Assembly: GCA_020355945.1 (NCBI GenBank)
Contig: CP070627.1
Location: 6,535,386-6,551,222 of the forward strand
Direction of reading: 5' to 3'
DNA: 15,837 bases
From: Candidatus Aminicenantota bacterium
GTDB taxonomy: Bacteria > Acidobacteriota > Aminicenantia > UBA2199
The position numbers were made by a program, and so were the translations under genes. The notes beneath the pieces are model-generated. The model saw only the letters and a list, made by a program, of their open reading frames with translations, had not been told where the DNA came from and did not search any database. This document shows positions 1 through 10,600 of this stretch, in pieces. The first letter of the stretch is position 1. Every line of letters begins with the position of its first letter.

Positions 1-1581
1 AATTCGTTTCAGCCAGGGTAATAGTTTTATATTCAGATTAATATAAGGGCCGATGCCAAACCACCACCGGCTGATGCCCACCCGGTTCTGAAAGGCGGTG
101 GCCATAAAAAAATCAGGGTCATAGCGTTCAAATGAGGTCATGAAGATCAGTTTGGAGGTAATATACTGCAGGATGGCATTCCAGCCGTCACCGCTTTTCC
201 AGGGGAGTCCTTCGGCTTCGCGGCTGGAACTGTGTAGATAAGATAAACTTGCCCTGAGGTTTTTAAAGAGCCGGTACTTGAGATCCACCCCGGCTGCATT
301 ATTTTGTTGACCTTGAAAATGACGGCCGGAGTAAAGGATTCCCAGGGAGTTATCTGCGCCGATGTTATATTTGGCCCTGAGGATTCCAAATAAGGCGGAC
401 TTTCCTTCATTGGGATTGATGCTGTTTTCCCAGGGTCGTCCTGCAGACCGGTCATTGGCTGCCAGGACCGCAAAATTCATCTTCCCGGATGCGCCGCTGA
501 ATTTAACCGCCCAACCCGGGTCCACGATACGGCGTGTATGAATCGGCGATACCATCATTCCATACTCCAGTAAAGAAGCCATGGCATCATGAACCACAGT
601 GAAGTCCAATACTTCCTGGCTTTCCATGAAAAATGGCCGTTTCTCGCTGAAGAATAAAGGATACCTCTTATTGATTTCCACCTGGAAGGCGTCGCTTTCC
701 ACATGGCTGAAATCCGGGTTTAATGCGGCTTCTGCGGTTATAGACGCGGTTATCCCGTATTTTATTCCAATCCCTATATTCGTATCCGTACTTTTATCCC
801 AGGTATCGGCTTCCAGCCGTTCGGAGTCCCTGCTAAAGGTAAAATTCGGGAGCAGCTCCAATTTAAGCCCCTCCCCTTTAAGGCCCCGGTAAACCAGGTT
901 TGTCATGCAATTAAAATCAGTCTGACCCGGTTTAAATTGGGGCCAGAAGGCAATTACCCCCAGGTGAATGATTTGACGATAAAACATGACACGCATCTTC
1001 ACTTCATTATTTTTACTTACCTGGTAACGGATACTTTTTAAGGGGATACGGCATTCTACCTGGTACCCGTCTCCCGTAATCTTACCTGCACTTTCCCAGA
1101 CCATGTCCGGGGTAAAGTCTGTGGTGCTGACTGATGAATTGACTGCGTCTGCCTGGATACCATTGGGATTCATGTAAAATTCATAACTGGACTGCTGCGT
1201 ACCCATGAAATCAAGCAAAATCCCTAACAGGTCGTCATTTAAAATCTTATCCCGCTGGGATATGGAGGTTTTTATCCTGTCCGGCTGGCTGTCGTAACAC
1301 CTGGCTGCGAAATAAAGATTTTCATTGTCATAAGCCGCCCAAATCTTTGTGGCTTCACGCAAATCTTCACCAAATTTGGGAGCATAGGTAATGAAAGCCT
1401 TGTCTAAGGCTGGCAAATTCCATACCACTTCCGTTAATTCCCCGTTGATGGTTATCTTTTCCGAAACCCTATCGGCAATGATGACCTGACCATCCTCCAA
1501 TAACTCCACGGGCCACAACCTCCCGGGGACCATAACCATTACAAGCGTAATTATAATTACATACCGCAGGCATTTAAACAT
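1..1581 (-). CDS. Secreted CBM9-like / DUF5916 outer-membrane beta-barrel protein (3' end beyond window)
   Basis: The frame is open from an ATG at 1581 to the window edge (527 codons, no stop), so the C-terminus is missing. Residues 1-25 look like a signal peptide: basic start (MFKCLRY) then a hydrophobic run (VIIITLVMVMV). Residues about 37-215 match the carbohydrate-binding family 9-like fold that heads DUF5916 proteins (ITINGELTEVVW, then IWAAYDNENLYFAARCYD). Residues 287-321 carry the DUF5916 signature: LNPDFSHVESDAFQVE, then RYPLFFSEKRPFFMES. The rest (IHTRRIVDPGWAVKFSG onward) looks like alternating barrel strands. The family is usually about 700-850 residues, so perhaps a third is missing. 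The start is fixed by AGGAGG 7 nt upstream and by the signal peptide. It lies 19 bp behind the megasynthase stop, so cotranscription is likely. DUF5916 proteins are predicted outer-membrane proteins of unknown function; a role in moving or sensing the product is inference from position only. Confidence 0.88.
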   Translation of the reverse strand, partial: MFKCLRYVIIITLVMVMVPGRLWPVELLEDGQVIIADRVSEKITINGELTEVVWNLPALDKAFITYAPKFGEDLREATKIWAAYDNENLYFAARCYDSQPDRIKTSISQRDKILNDDLLGILLDFMGTQQSSYEFYMNPNGIQADAVNSSVSTTDFTPDMVWESAGKITGDGYQVECRIPLKSIRYQVSKNNEVKMRVMFYRQIIHLGVIAFWPQFKPGQTDFNCMTNLVYRGLKGEGLKLELLPNFTFSRDSERLEADTWDKSTDTNIGIGIKYGITASITAEAALNPDFSHVESDAFQVEINKRYPLFFSEKRPFFMESQEVLDFTVVHDAMASLLEYGMMVSPIHTRRIVDPGWAVKFSGASGKMNFAVLAANDRSAGRPWENSINPNEGKSALFGILRAKYNIGADNSLGILYSGRHFQGQQNNAAGVDLKYRLFKNLRASLSYLHSSSREAEGLPWKSGDGWNAILQYITSKLIFMTSFERYDPDFFMATAFQNRVGISRWWFGIGPYINLNIKLLPWLKRI

Positions 1582-1588
1582 AATGTTT

Positions 1589-1594
1589 CCTCCT
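1589..1594 (-). promoter_or_regulatory. Shine-Dalgarno AGGAGG for the DUF5916 gene
   Basis: The minus strand reads AGGAGG, then 7 nt, then the ATG at 1581. It lies within the 19-bp gap after the megasynthase TGA (1601-1603). This fixes the start and shows the gene has its own strong ribosome binding site rather than an overlapping coupled start. The gap is too short to hold a terminator or promoter. Confidence 0.85.
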
Positions 1595-1600
1595 AAATTG

Positions 1601-4600
1601 TCATTTTTTTTCCAGTAATTCATTTATTATTTCAGCCAGGTGAGCGATGGTGGGATTTTCATAAAAACGGCTGGCCGGGATTTCCACCTGGTATTCCTCT
1701 ATTAATCGAGCCATCAACTGGGTGGCGATCAAGGAATTCCCGTTTAAATAGAAAAAATCATCATGGATACTTACTTTTTCAACTCCCATATACTCCTGCC
1801 ACATGTGAGCTATTTTTTGTTCCAGCTCATTTCGAGGAGGTTCATGGGTTTCATCTGCAACTTCCTGGCTTTCGAAAGCCCCGGGCGGTCCCGGGGCTGT
1901 ACCGCCGTCAGGTCCTGGCTGCGATACCCGGGAAAGTAATTGCGTTTGACTGCCACTTCCAATTTGAAAGGGATTGATATTCGGGTCCTGCCAATAACGC
2001 TTCCCTTCAAAGGGATAACCAGGCAGGGGCACACGATATCTCTTCTCATTCTCATAAAATGCTTCCCAATCCATACGCTGACCTTGCAGCCACAATTGGC
2101 CCACTTTTTCCAATAAGAAATAGTCATCCGTGACTTTTTCCTGTTGGTGTTTGACCGTGTTCAGGACCATATGTCCGGGTTTTTTATCCGGGTGGGTTCG
2201 CACCATCATGCCTAAAATCCGCCCTGGTCCGATTTCGATAAAAATCGCATTATCCTGTTTTAACAGTTCTTTAAGGCCGTCTGCAAACCGCACGGTGGAA
2301 CACAAATGATCGCCCCAATACTGCGGATTTGCCGCCTCTTCCCCGGTAATCCACTGCGCCGTTACATTCGATATATAGGGAATTTGTGGTGAATTGAGCC
2401 GGAACTCCCGGATCACCCGTTGGAATTCTTCACGCATCGGGTCCATCACCCTTGAATGAATGGCCTGGGACATATTCAGGGGTACACATAATATCCTCTT
2501 TTTCTTCATTTCTTTTTCAAAGGCTGCTGCTGCCTCTTTGGCACCGGAGACAATACAGGTGGGCCCATTAACAATGGCCAATGATAAATCCTCGTTCAAC
2601 AGCGGTTTGAGTTCCTTTTCCGGGAGGGGAACACTGGTCATGGCGCCCGGGGGGGTTTGTTGGGCTAACTGTCCCCTAATGATAACCAATTTTAATGCAT
2701 CTTCTAAAGAAAATACACCGGAAATGCAGGCGGCAATGTACTCTCCAAAGCTGTACCCAATCATGGCCCGGGGTTTGATGCCCCACCTGATGAGTAGTTT
2801 TGCCAGGGCATATTCAAAGGCAAATACCAGGGGTTGGGTGATTTCGGTTTGGTGGATCAGGTCGGACTGGTCTGACCTGTCGGACAAGTCGGACCAGTCT
2901 GACCTGTCGGACCGGTCGGACCTCTCCGAGGAATAAAGAATCTCTTTCAAATCATCATCCATTAAGGGCTTTAGAATTTCAAAACAGCGGTCCATTTCTT
3001 CACGAAAGATGGGTTCTGTCCGGTAAAGATCGATTCCCATGTTGACATATTGCGAGCCCTGGCCGCAAAACATAAAGACCACGGGTCGATTTTCCTCTCT
3101 TACAAAAGCGGTGGGAACCCGTTTCATATTTAGAGCCAACCGGTGGAAGTCGGCATCAAGGGTTGAAGATACCAACATTCTCCGATAGGGAAAGTGTTTC
3201 CTGCCCACCTGCAGGGTATAGGCTGTGTCTGCCAGGGTTGGACCAGGATTAATGGGATTCTCATGATTTCCACGATTTGAAAGATTTTTTTTAAAATATT
3301 CCACCAGGTTTTCTGTCATTTTATCCAGGGCGGATGGGGTTTTGGCGGATAATAGGATTAAATGGTATTTAGACAAGGGGGCAAGCCCCCTTGTTCCCTT
3401 TGGGGGTTCTTCAAGAATAACATGTGCATTGGTGCCGCCAATACCAAAGGAACTAACCCCGGCGCGTAATGGATATCCATTGTTTTTCCACTCTCTTAAT
3501 GCTTTATTGACATAAAAAGGAGTGTTCTCAAAATCAATTTCAGGGTTAGGGGTATTAAAATGAAGGCTTGGAGGAATTAATCGGTGGTTAAGGGCCAATA
3601 CGGTCTTGATAAAACCAGTCACACCCGCTGCCGAATAGAGATGGCCAACATTACTTTTCACTGTTCCGATTCCACAGTAATTTATCTTGTTGGAATTAAA
3701 TGCCTGTTTCAGTGCTTCGATTTCCACGGTATCACCCAGGGGAGTGGCGGTGCCGTGGGCTTCGATGTAGGTGATACTCTCCGGTTTCACTTCGGCCATC
3801 AATTGCGCAGCCTTAATCACTTCAGCCTGACCCTCAACACTGGGGGCAGTATAACCCACCTTTCGAAATCCATCGTTATTAATAGCAGTACCTTTAATCA
3901 TTGCATATATATGATCTCCATCTGCAGCAGCATCGGCCAGGGGTTTCAATACCACCGCACCAACACCGTCTCCAAATATCGAACCCCTGGCTTCAGCGTC
4001 AAAAGTTCGATTATGAGCGTCATTTGAAAAAATCATGCCTTCCTGGTAAATATAACCGCGTTTAGGTGGATAGGATATTGATACGCCTCCTGCCAATGCC
4101 ATTTCACATTCGCCGTTTAATAATCCCTGGACCGCCCAATGAATGGCCACCAGCGAGGTGGAACAGGCAGTCTGCATGGAAACCGCCGGACCTTTCAAAT
4201 TCAACTTATACGAAATATGGGTGCACATAAAATCTTTGTCTGCCAATTGCGCCACCATAAATCCGCTCAATCCCTGGTTTAAACTGGTGAAAGAAGCAAA
4301 TCCCTCCCAATTGAGATTGGGAGACGCCCCGGCATATAAACCAATGCGGCGATCATAACAAAAAGGTTCATACCCCGCATCTTCCAGGGCATGCCACACA
4401 CACTGTAAAAATATGCGCATTTGCGGGTCCATGATCTGTGCTTCCACCGAGGCAAACCCAAAAAACGAAGAATCAAAATATTCTACACCTTCTATAATTC
4501 CCCTGGCCTTTATATAATTGGAGTTCTCAAGCAGTTGATCATCCACACCTTCACTTTTCAATTCATCATCGGTAAAAAAGGTTATTGATTCAACACCATT

Positions 4601-7600
4601 TTTCAAATTTTCCCAAAATTCTTCGATGTGACGTGCACCGGGGAATTTACCTGCCATACCAATAACAGCAATCTCAAGACCGGTTCCGTGAGTTCCTGTA
4701 TCTATTACTGCGTTTTTTTCTTTTACCTGCCTTTTCAGTCTATTTTTACCCCGATCAAGGGCCCGGGAAAGTACCTCTTGTTTTTCCCGGGATATCGCTT
4801 CCTGCTCGCTTCCTTCTTCCAGGTAACGGGCAAGCGAATGGGCCGTACTATGCTGGAATAGGGCAACGACAGGAATTTGTTTATTGAAAATCCGGTTGAT
4901 CCGGGTACTCACTTTAAAGATATCCAGGGAAGTGCCCCCCAGGTCAAAGAAGTTATCGTCCAGACCAATATTATCTACTTCCAGCAACTCTTTCCAGATT
5001 TTTGCCACGATTTTCTCATTTTTGCTTTGTGGGGCAATAAAGGGTTGGTCCGGGCGGAGATCACGACCATCCACCAAAGGCAGCCGCTTTGGGTCCGCTT
5101 TACCTGAAGCAGTCAAAGGTATCTCCTCTATTGCCACGATATAAGAAGGTATCATGTAACCCGGTAATTGCCGCGCCAACCGCTGTTTTATTTCCGCTGT
5201 ATCGGGGATTTGGTTTTGGTCCCTATTGGTTTCCACTACTACATAAGCGGTTAAGTAATTCTGACCGGATTTTCTTTCTCTTTCTATGACGAGGGCTTTT
5301 TTTATTTCTTTCAATGCCATCAATTGGTTCTCGATCTCACCCAATTCAATTCGATATCCCCTGATCTTTACCTGGCGATCGATGCGCCCTAAAAATTCAA
5401 TGTTGCCGTCAGGCAGCCAACGCGCCAGGTCACCCGTTTTGTAAATATAGGACAAATTTAATAAGAACTTTTCATTAGTTAATTCCGGTCTGTTTAAATA
5501 TCCCCGGGTTACACCGTCACCGGCAACACATAATTCACCACTCACTCCTATTGGCAAAAGGTTGTGGTATTTATCCAGGATATAAACCCGGTAATTGGTA
5601 ATGGGTTTGCCAATAGGAACATCATGGGGAAGTTCCCGATCTTTGCTGCACCGATAATAAGTTGCACAAACTGTAGATTCCGTAGGGCCATAGGTGTTAT
5701 ATACCTCCCCTACTCCCATAAGGTTCTTGATATATTCGGCCTTTAACCGGTCCCCACCGCTGATGATAATCCGAAGGGAAGTCAATTGAAAAGGGAAATC
5801 GTTCAACTCATTCAATAATTGCGGAGAACAGGTAATCATAGTCACCTGGTGTTTTTTGATAAAATCACATAATGCACGGATATCTTTTATCATTTCTTTG
5901 CCGGGGATAACCAGTTTACCTCCTTTCAATAGAATAGGATAAAGTTCTTCCACAAAGGCATCAAATGCATAAGAAACCTGTTGGATCACAATGTCATCCG
6001 CCTGGAGATGGAATTCTGTTTCAAACGCATGAATATAAGCGCTAAGATTCCGGTGCTGCACCATCACACCTTTGGGGCGTCCTGTGGTCCCGGAAGTGTA
6101 GATGATGTAGGCCAGGGATGAAGGGAGGGAAGATGGGAAGTTGGGAAGTTGGGAAGTTGGGAAGTCAGGATGGCGTCCTTCGGACAGTAAAATTTTTGTT
6201 CCGCTGTCGGCTAACAGGTATTGTTTTCGTTCTTCAGGGTAATCGGGGTCAATAGGTAAATACGCCCCGCCAGCCTTTAAAATTCCAAATATACTAATGA
6301 CCATTTCTAACGACGGTTCCATCATGATGCCTACAATGGTATCGCGTGTGACTCCTTTTTCAATTAATAGTCGTGCCAATTGCGTGGATTTTTTATTTAA
6401 TTCCCGGTAATTAAAATAGGTCATATAGGTCCTATAGGTCTTATATTTTATTGGCAATGGTTCGACAATGGCAATATTATCCGGTGTTTTCTCCACCTGG
6501 TCTGCAAACCGCTCAATCACGGTTTTTAGATTCTTCTCATGGATTTCCAGGGGGCTGGAATTAAATTCTGCTACCAACTGTTTCTTTTCTTCTTGACTGA
6601 TTACCTGGATATTAGCCAATTGAATCGCAGGATTCTTCACCACTTCCTTTATAATATTGATAAAATGCCGGGCAAACCGTTCCATGGTTTCCCGTTTATA
6701 CAAGCGGGTGCAATACTCCAACGTAAAATGAATTTCTTCTTCCATTTCCATTGCTTCGATGGTGAAATCCACCTTTGACGTTTGCCGGCCCTCTTTTTCT
6801 GCCGGCTGATAAGGTAAGAATCTCAAACCTTCCAATTCAAATTCCGTTTTTTCAAAATTCTGCACGATTAACATGGCGTCAAATACAGGGTTGCGGCTGA
6901 CCTCATTATCGGCACCTAATTTCCTGATCAACTCTCTAAAGGGATAGGCCTGGTTTTCATGGGATTCCAATGTTTCCTTTTTTACCATTTCTAAGAATGT
7001 CTTAAACTCCAGGTTACCCCGGGTATAATTCCGCTGCACAAGGGTTTCTATTAAAAGGCCAATCATTTCCCGGAGGTCCGAATGATGCCTGCCAGCAATG
7101 GTGGTTCCGATGATAATATCCTCCTGGTCTGTGTACCTGGACAATAAAACATTATACACGGCCAATAGTACCATATACAGTGTGGTTCCTGTCTCTTTTA
7201 TCATACCGTTGAGAGCATGAGTCAAAGATTTATCCAGCTTAAATTCAAATTGATCACCTGCAAAACTTTGTATTGTGGGGCGGGGAAAATCCGTAGTCAT
7301 GTTTAACACCGGGAGTTCACCGGGAAATCGCTTTTCCCAGTATTCTTCTTCTTTTTTTAGTTTACCTTTTGTCAACCGGTCATGCTGCCATTGGGCAAAA
7401 TCTTTATACTGCAGCATCAATGGTGACAGCGCTCCTCCTGGATAAAATTCCATAACATCTCTTAAAAAAATGGTCAGGGAGGTACCATCGAAGATAATAT
7501 GATGCATATCAAACATCAAAATATGCTTTTCTTTTTCAAATTTTATTAGCTCCAATCGCAACAGGGGCGCCTGGGAAAGATCAAAGGGACGTATGAAGTT

Positions 7601-10600
7601 CTTTATGATTTTTTCAACCTTAATGGGCGAGGGAACCTCGCCCCTACCTTGACAATTTACCAATGACCCATCATAGGCAATCTTAAATTCCACATCATCG
7701 TGAATCCGCTGGACCGGTTGGCCGTGGAGGGATTGAAAGGAAGTTCTTAAGCTCTCATGTCTCTTTATTAATTTTTTTAATGATTCCTCGAATTTTTTTT
7801 TATCGACAACGCCTTCCAATTGATGGACAGACATCATATTGTAGGCGGTACTTCCCGGTGTTATTTCCTGGAGAACATAGAACCGGCTTTGTGCCGAAGA
7901 AAGGGGATAATAGTCTTTCTTTTCCGTTGGTTTGACGGGGGAGTACTTTTCTTTGGATGCCGCATGTATGTATTGGACCAATTGTCTTATGGTGGGACGG
8001 ACAAATATTTCCGCCAGGGACACTTTTACTTCCAACTCTTTTTGTATTTTCGCAGTTAGAATCGCAGCTTTTAACGAGTGTCCACCCAGGTGGAAGAAAT
8101 CATCATCGATGCCTATAGACGAACGTAATTGAGAGGCATGGGATTCGTCCCTGGCTAATACATCCGCCCATAGGAACACTAATTTTTCTTCTTGTTCATT
8201 CCCGGGCGGCACATAATTTCCTGCTGTTTTTATCCCGGGAGATGGCAGCGCTTTCCGGTCCACTTTCCCATTGGGGTTTAAAGGAATCTTTTCTAAAGAT
8301 ACAAAATAGGAAGGTATCATATAACCGGGTAACTTACCGGACAGGAATTCTTTAAGTTCTTCTTCTATTCCATCAGCACACACGCCATTTAGGTTCACGA
8401 TATAGGCACATATATACCTGTCTCCTTTTTTATCCAAATTACTTATGACCACAGCCTCTTTTATACCCGGATATTTAAGCAATTGATTTTGGATTTCTTC
8501 CAGCTCAACCCTGAATCCCCTTATTTTGATTTGGTGATCGATCCTACCAATAAACTGGATATTACCATCAGACAGCCATCGTGCCAGGTCCCCGGTGCGA
8601 TATAACAAGGGGGCAAGCCCCCTTGTTCCCTCTAAGGAGTAAATTCTTTCGCCTGGCACCTTTTTTCTTTTATCCTGGTCAAATTTCTCTGCGGTTAATC
8701 CCGGGCTGTTTAAATAGCCGCGGGCTGTTCCCTCTCCACCAATGTATAGCTCCCCAATTACTCCTATTGGCACCACGTTTAAATATTTATCCAAAATATA
8801 TACAGTGGTATTGGCTATAGGCTTGCCAATAGGAATGGTACCCAATGAATCATCAATCTCATCAATATAATAGTAGGTGGCGTAGACCGTAGTCTCTGTG
8901 GGGCCATAAACATGAATAATTCTATGTTTTCGCATATATTCCAGGGCTTTTTCGGAATGCTGTACAGATACCTGCTCGCCTCCAAAAAGAACTTTCCTTA
9001 ACCCTTTAAAACATTCTATTTCCAGGTCTACCAATGCATTAAACAAAGCAGTGGTAACAAAAAATACGGTTATTGTTTCTCTTTTGATCACCTCCGACAA
9101 TCGATTCACTGCTAATACATCTTCCTCTTTTATCATTACCAGTACAGCGCTGTTAAGCAGTGCCCCGTATATATCAAATACCGAACCATCAAAGGCATAA
9201 TTGGACAATTGCAATACCCTATCCATTTTGGTCAACCGGATATAATTAGTATTTCTTACTACCCGGGTAACATTGGCATGGATGGTCATCACCCCTTTGG
9301 GTTTTCCAGTGGTACCGGAAGTGTAGATGATATAGGCTAAAGAGGCGGCAGGTGCAAGTGACAGGTGCAGGTGGGGCGATGTAGGGACGCGATTTATCGC
9401 ATCCGATATGTATATTATTTCCCTGGCAAATTTGATTTCCTTTGAAAAATCCTGCGTAGTCACCAATATTTTCAAAGCGCTGTCTTGTAACATGTATCTC
9501 ATTCGTTCTTCCGGGTAATCCGGGTCAATGGGTAAATATCCCCCCCCGGCCTTCAAAATTCCCAATATCCCGATGATCATTTCCAGCGAACGCTTCGCTA
9601 TAATCCCTACGATGGTATCGGGGCCGACTCCTTTCTCCCGGAGCAAACATGCCAATCCCTGGGTTTTTTCATTCAATTCCCGGTAGGTGAGTGAATAGTG
9701 CATGGCGCATGACGCATGGCGTTCCTTATTCCGTTCTATGCTTTGCGCTTTGCGCTCTGCGCTTTGCATTTTGCCAATAACGGCAATATTATCCGGTGTT
9801 TTTTCCACTTGTTCTGCAAATAATTCATGGATAGTTTTATCTTTGGGATATAATGTGACCGTATTATTAAAATCCTCCAGGATTTGTTTTTTCTCATTTC
9901 CCGGGATAATTTCGATTTGTGATAATTTGATTTCGCTGTCTTTTAAAACAGCGGTAATGATACATTTGAAATATTCAATAAATCGTTGTATGGTCTCTAT
10001 TCGAAATAGTTTTAAACAGTATTCCAATTTAAACAGCAGGTTTGTTTTAACTTCATAAGCTTGCAATGTTAAATCGAATCTCGCTACCCTGGTTTCGTAG
10101 TGGTAGGGTTTTACTTTCAATCCGTGGATGTCCAGTTCCGGTATTTCCAGGTTTTGAAGTGCAAACATAGTGTCGAACAACGGGTTCCTGCTGGCATCCC
10201 TTTCCAGGTCTACTTTTTCTACCAGGTCTTCAAACTGGTAATCCTGGTTTTCAAAGGCTTCTAATGTCTGTTGTTTTAATTTTTCCAGGAATTCTTTGAA
10301 AGTTTTCTCACCGGTGGGGAAGTTCCGCAAAGCCAGGGTATTGACAAACATACCGATTATATGCTGTTGGTCGGCATGCCGGCGTCCGGCTGTCGGGGTA
10401 CCGACAATGATGTCTTCCTGTGCACTGAGTTTTGACAATAATATATTATAAACGGATAAAAGCAGCATATACAGCGTTGTTTCTCTTTCTAATACCAATG
10501 CCTTTAATGCCGCGGTATCTTTTCCTGATATCTTGAATGTCAGTGTCTCTCCGGCAAAATCCTGTACCAGGGGCCGGGGATAATCATAAGGGAGATTTAA

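Larger units (their letters stand above)
1613..4681 (-). other. PKS module (KS-AT-T), minimal, no reductive domains or thioesterase
   Basis: KS begins at LEIAVIGMAGKFPGA (3355 on) with TACSTSL (Cys3526), EAHGTATPLGD (His3662) and KSNVGH (His3700). A charged linker rich in Glu, Lys and Arg (3308-3348) joins it to T3. AT has GQGSQ (3893-3897), GYSFG around Ser3997 in place of the usual GHSxG, Arg4022, and SQAIHS (4091-4096) where malonyl-type ATs read HAFH and methylmalonyl-type YASH. It looks nearer the malonyl type, but the substrate is uncertain. T4 ends the protein with LNGNS (S4336), lacking the usual second glycine. With no KR the beta-keto group should persist. Palindrome family 1 sits in the KS-AT linker (3782-3788), an RSD repeat inside AT (3940-3960), and another palindrome in the AT-T linker (4282-4288). 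Confidence 0.92.
4817..7915 (-). other. NRPS module 3 (C3-A3-T3), predicted basic residue, lysine-like
   Basis: C3 starts at YYPLSSAQSRFYVL (2277 on) with RHESLRTSF (2327-2335) and MHHIIFDG (2412-2419). A3 has YTSGTTG (2881-2887), FDAFVEELY (2926-2934), TYGPTEST (3016-3023), YKTGDLARW (3100-3108) and the altered A10 motif TASGKADPKRL (3210-3220). The hand-aligned code is D-A-E-T-I-G-T-V-C-K. It differs from a lysine code I recall (D-A-E-S-I-G-S-V-C-K) only by two Ser-to-Thr changes, and the acidic Glu at the third position suits a basic side chain. T3 reads LGGTS with S3271, a form common on carriers that feed a KS. C3 carries palindrome family 2; A3 carries 9-bp and 8-bp tandem arrays. Confidence 0.88.

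Noticed and set aside
147..473. Minus-strand frame of 108 codons within the DUF5916 gene
   Set aside because: It is an alternative frame of the same strand; the continuous 527-codon frame from 1581 has signal peptide and family motifs.
599..892. Plus-strand open frames here and at many places opposite the megasynthase (for example 3584-4027, 9702-10058)
   Set aside because: All lie antisense to strongly supported minus-strand coding sequence, show no recognisable domains and have no convincing ribosome binding sites.
1582..1600. Terminator or promoter between the megasynthase and DUF5916 gene
   Set aside because: Only 19 bp, mostly taken by the ribosome binding site, with no hairpin.
1810..2127. 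Minus-strand frame of 105 codons inside the last part of the megasynthase
   Set aside because: Out-of-frame shadow of the AT-T region, whose real frame continues through S4336 to the stop at 1601.
2861..2923. Tandem arrays considered as a CRISPR array
   Set aside because: Units are 7-9 bp and directly adjacent without spacers, and they are read in frame inside an enzyme.
3373..3394. Palindrome family 1 as rho-independent terminators
   Set aside because: Copies lie mid-gene in an intact reading frame and lack a following T-run on the coding strand.
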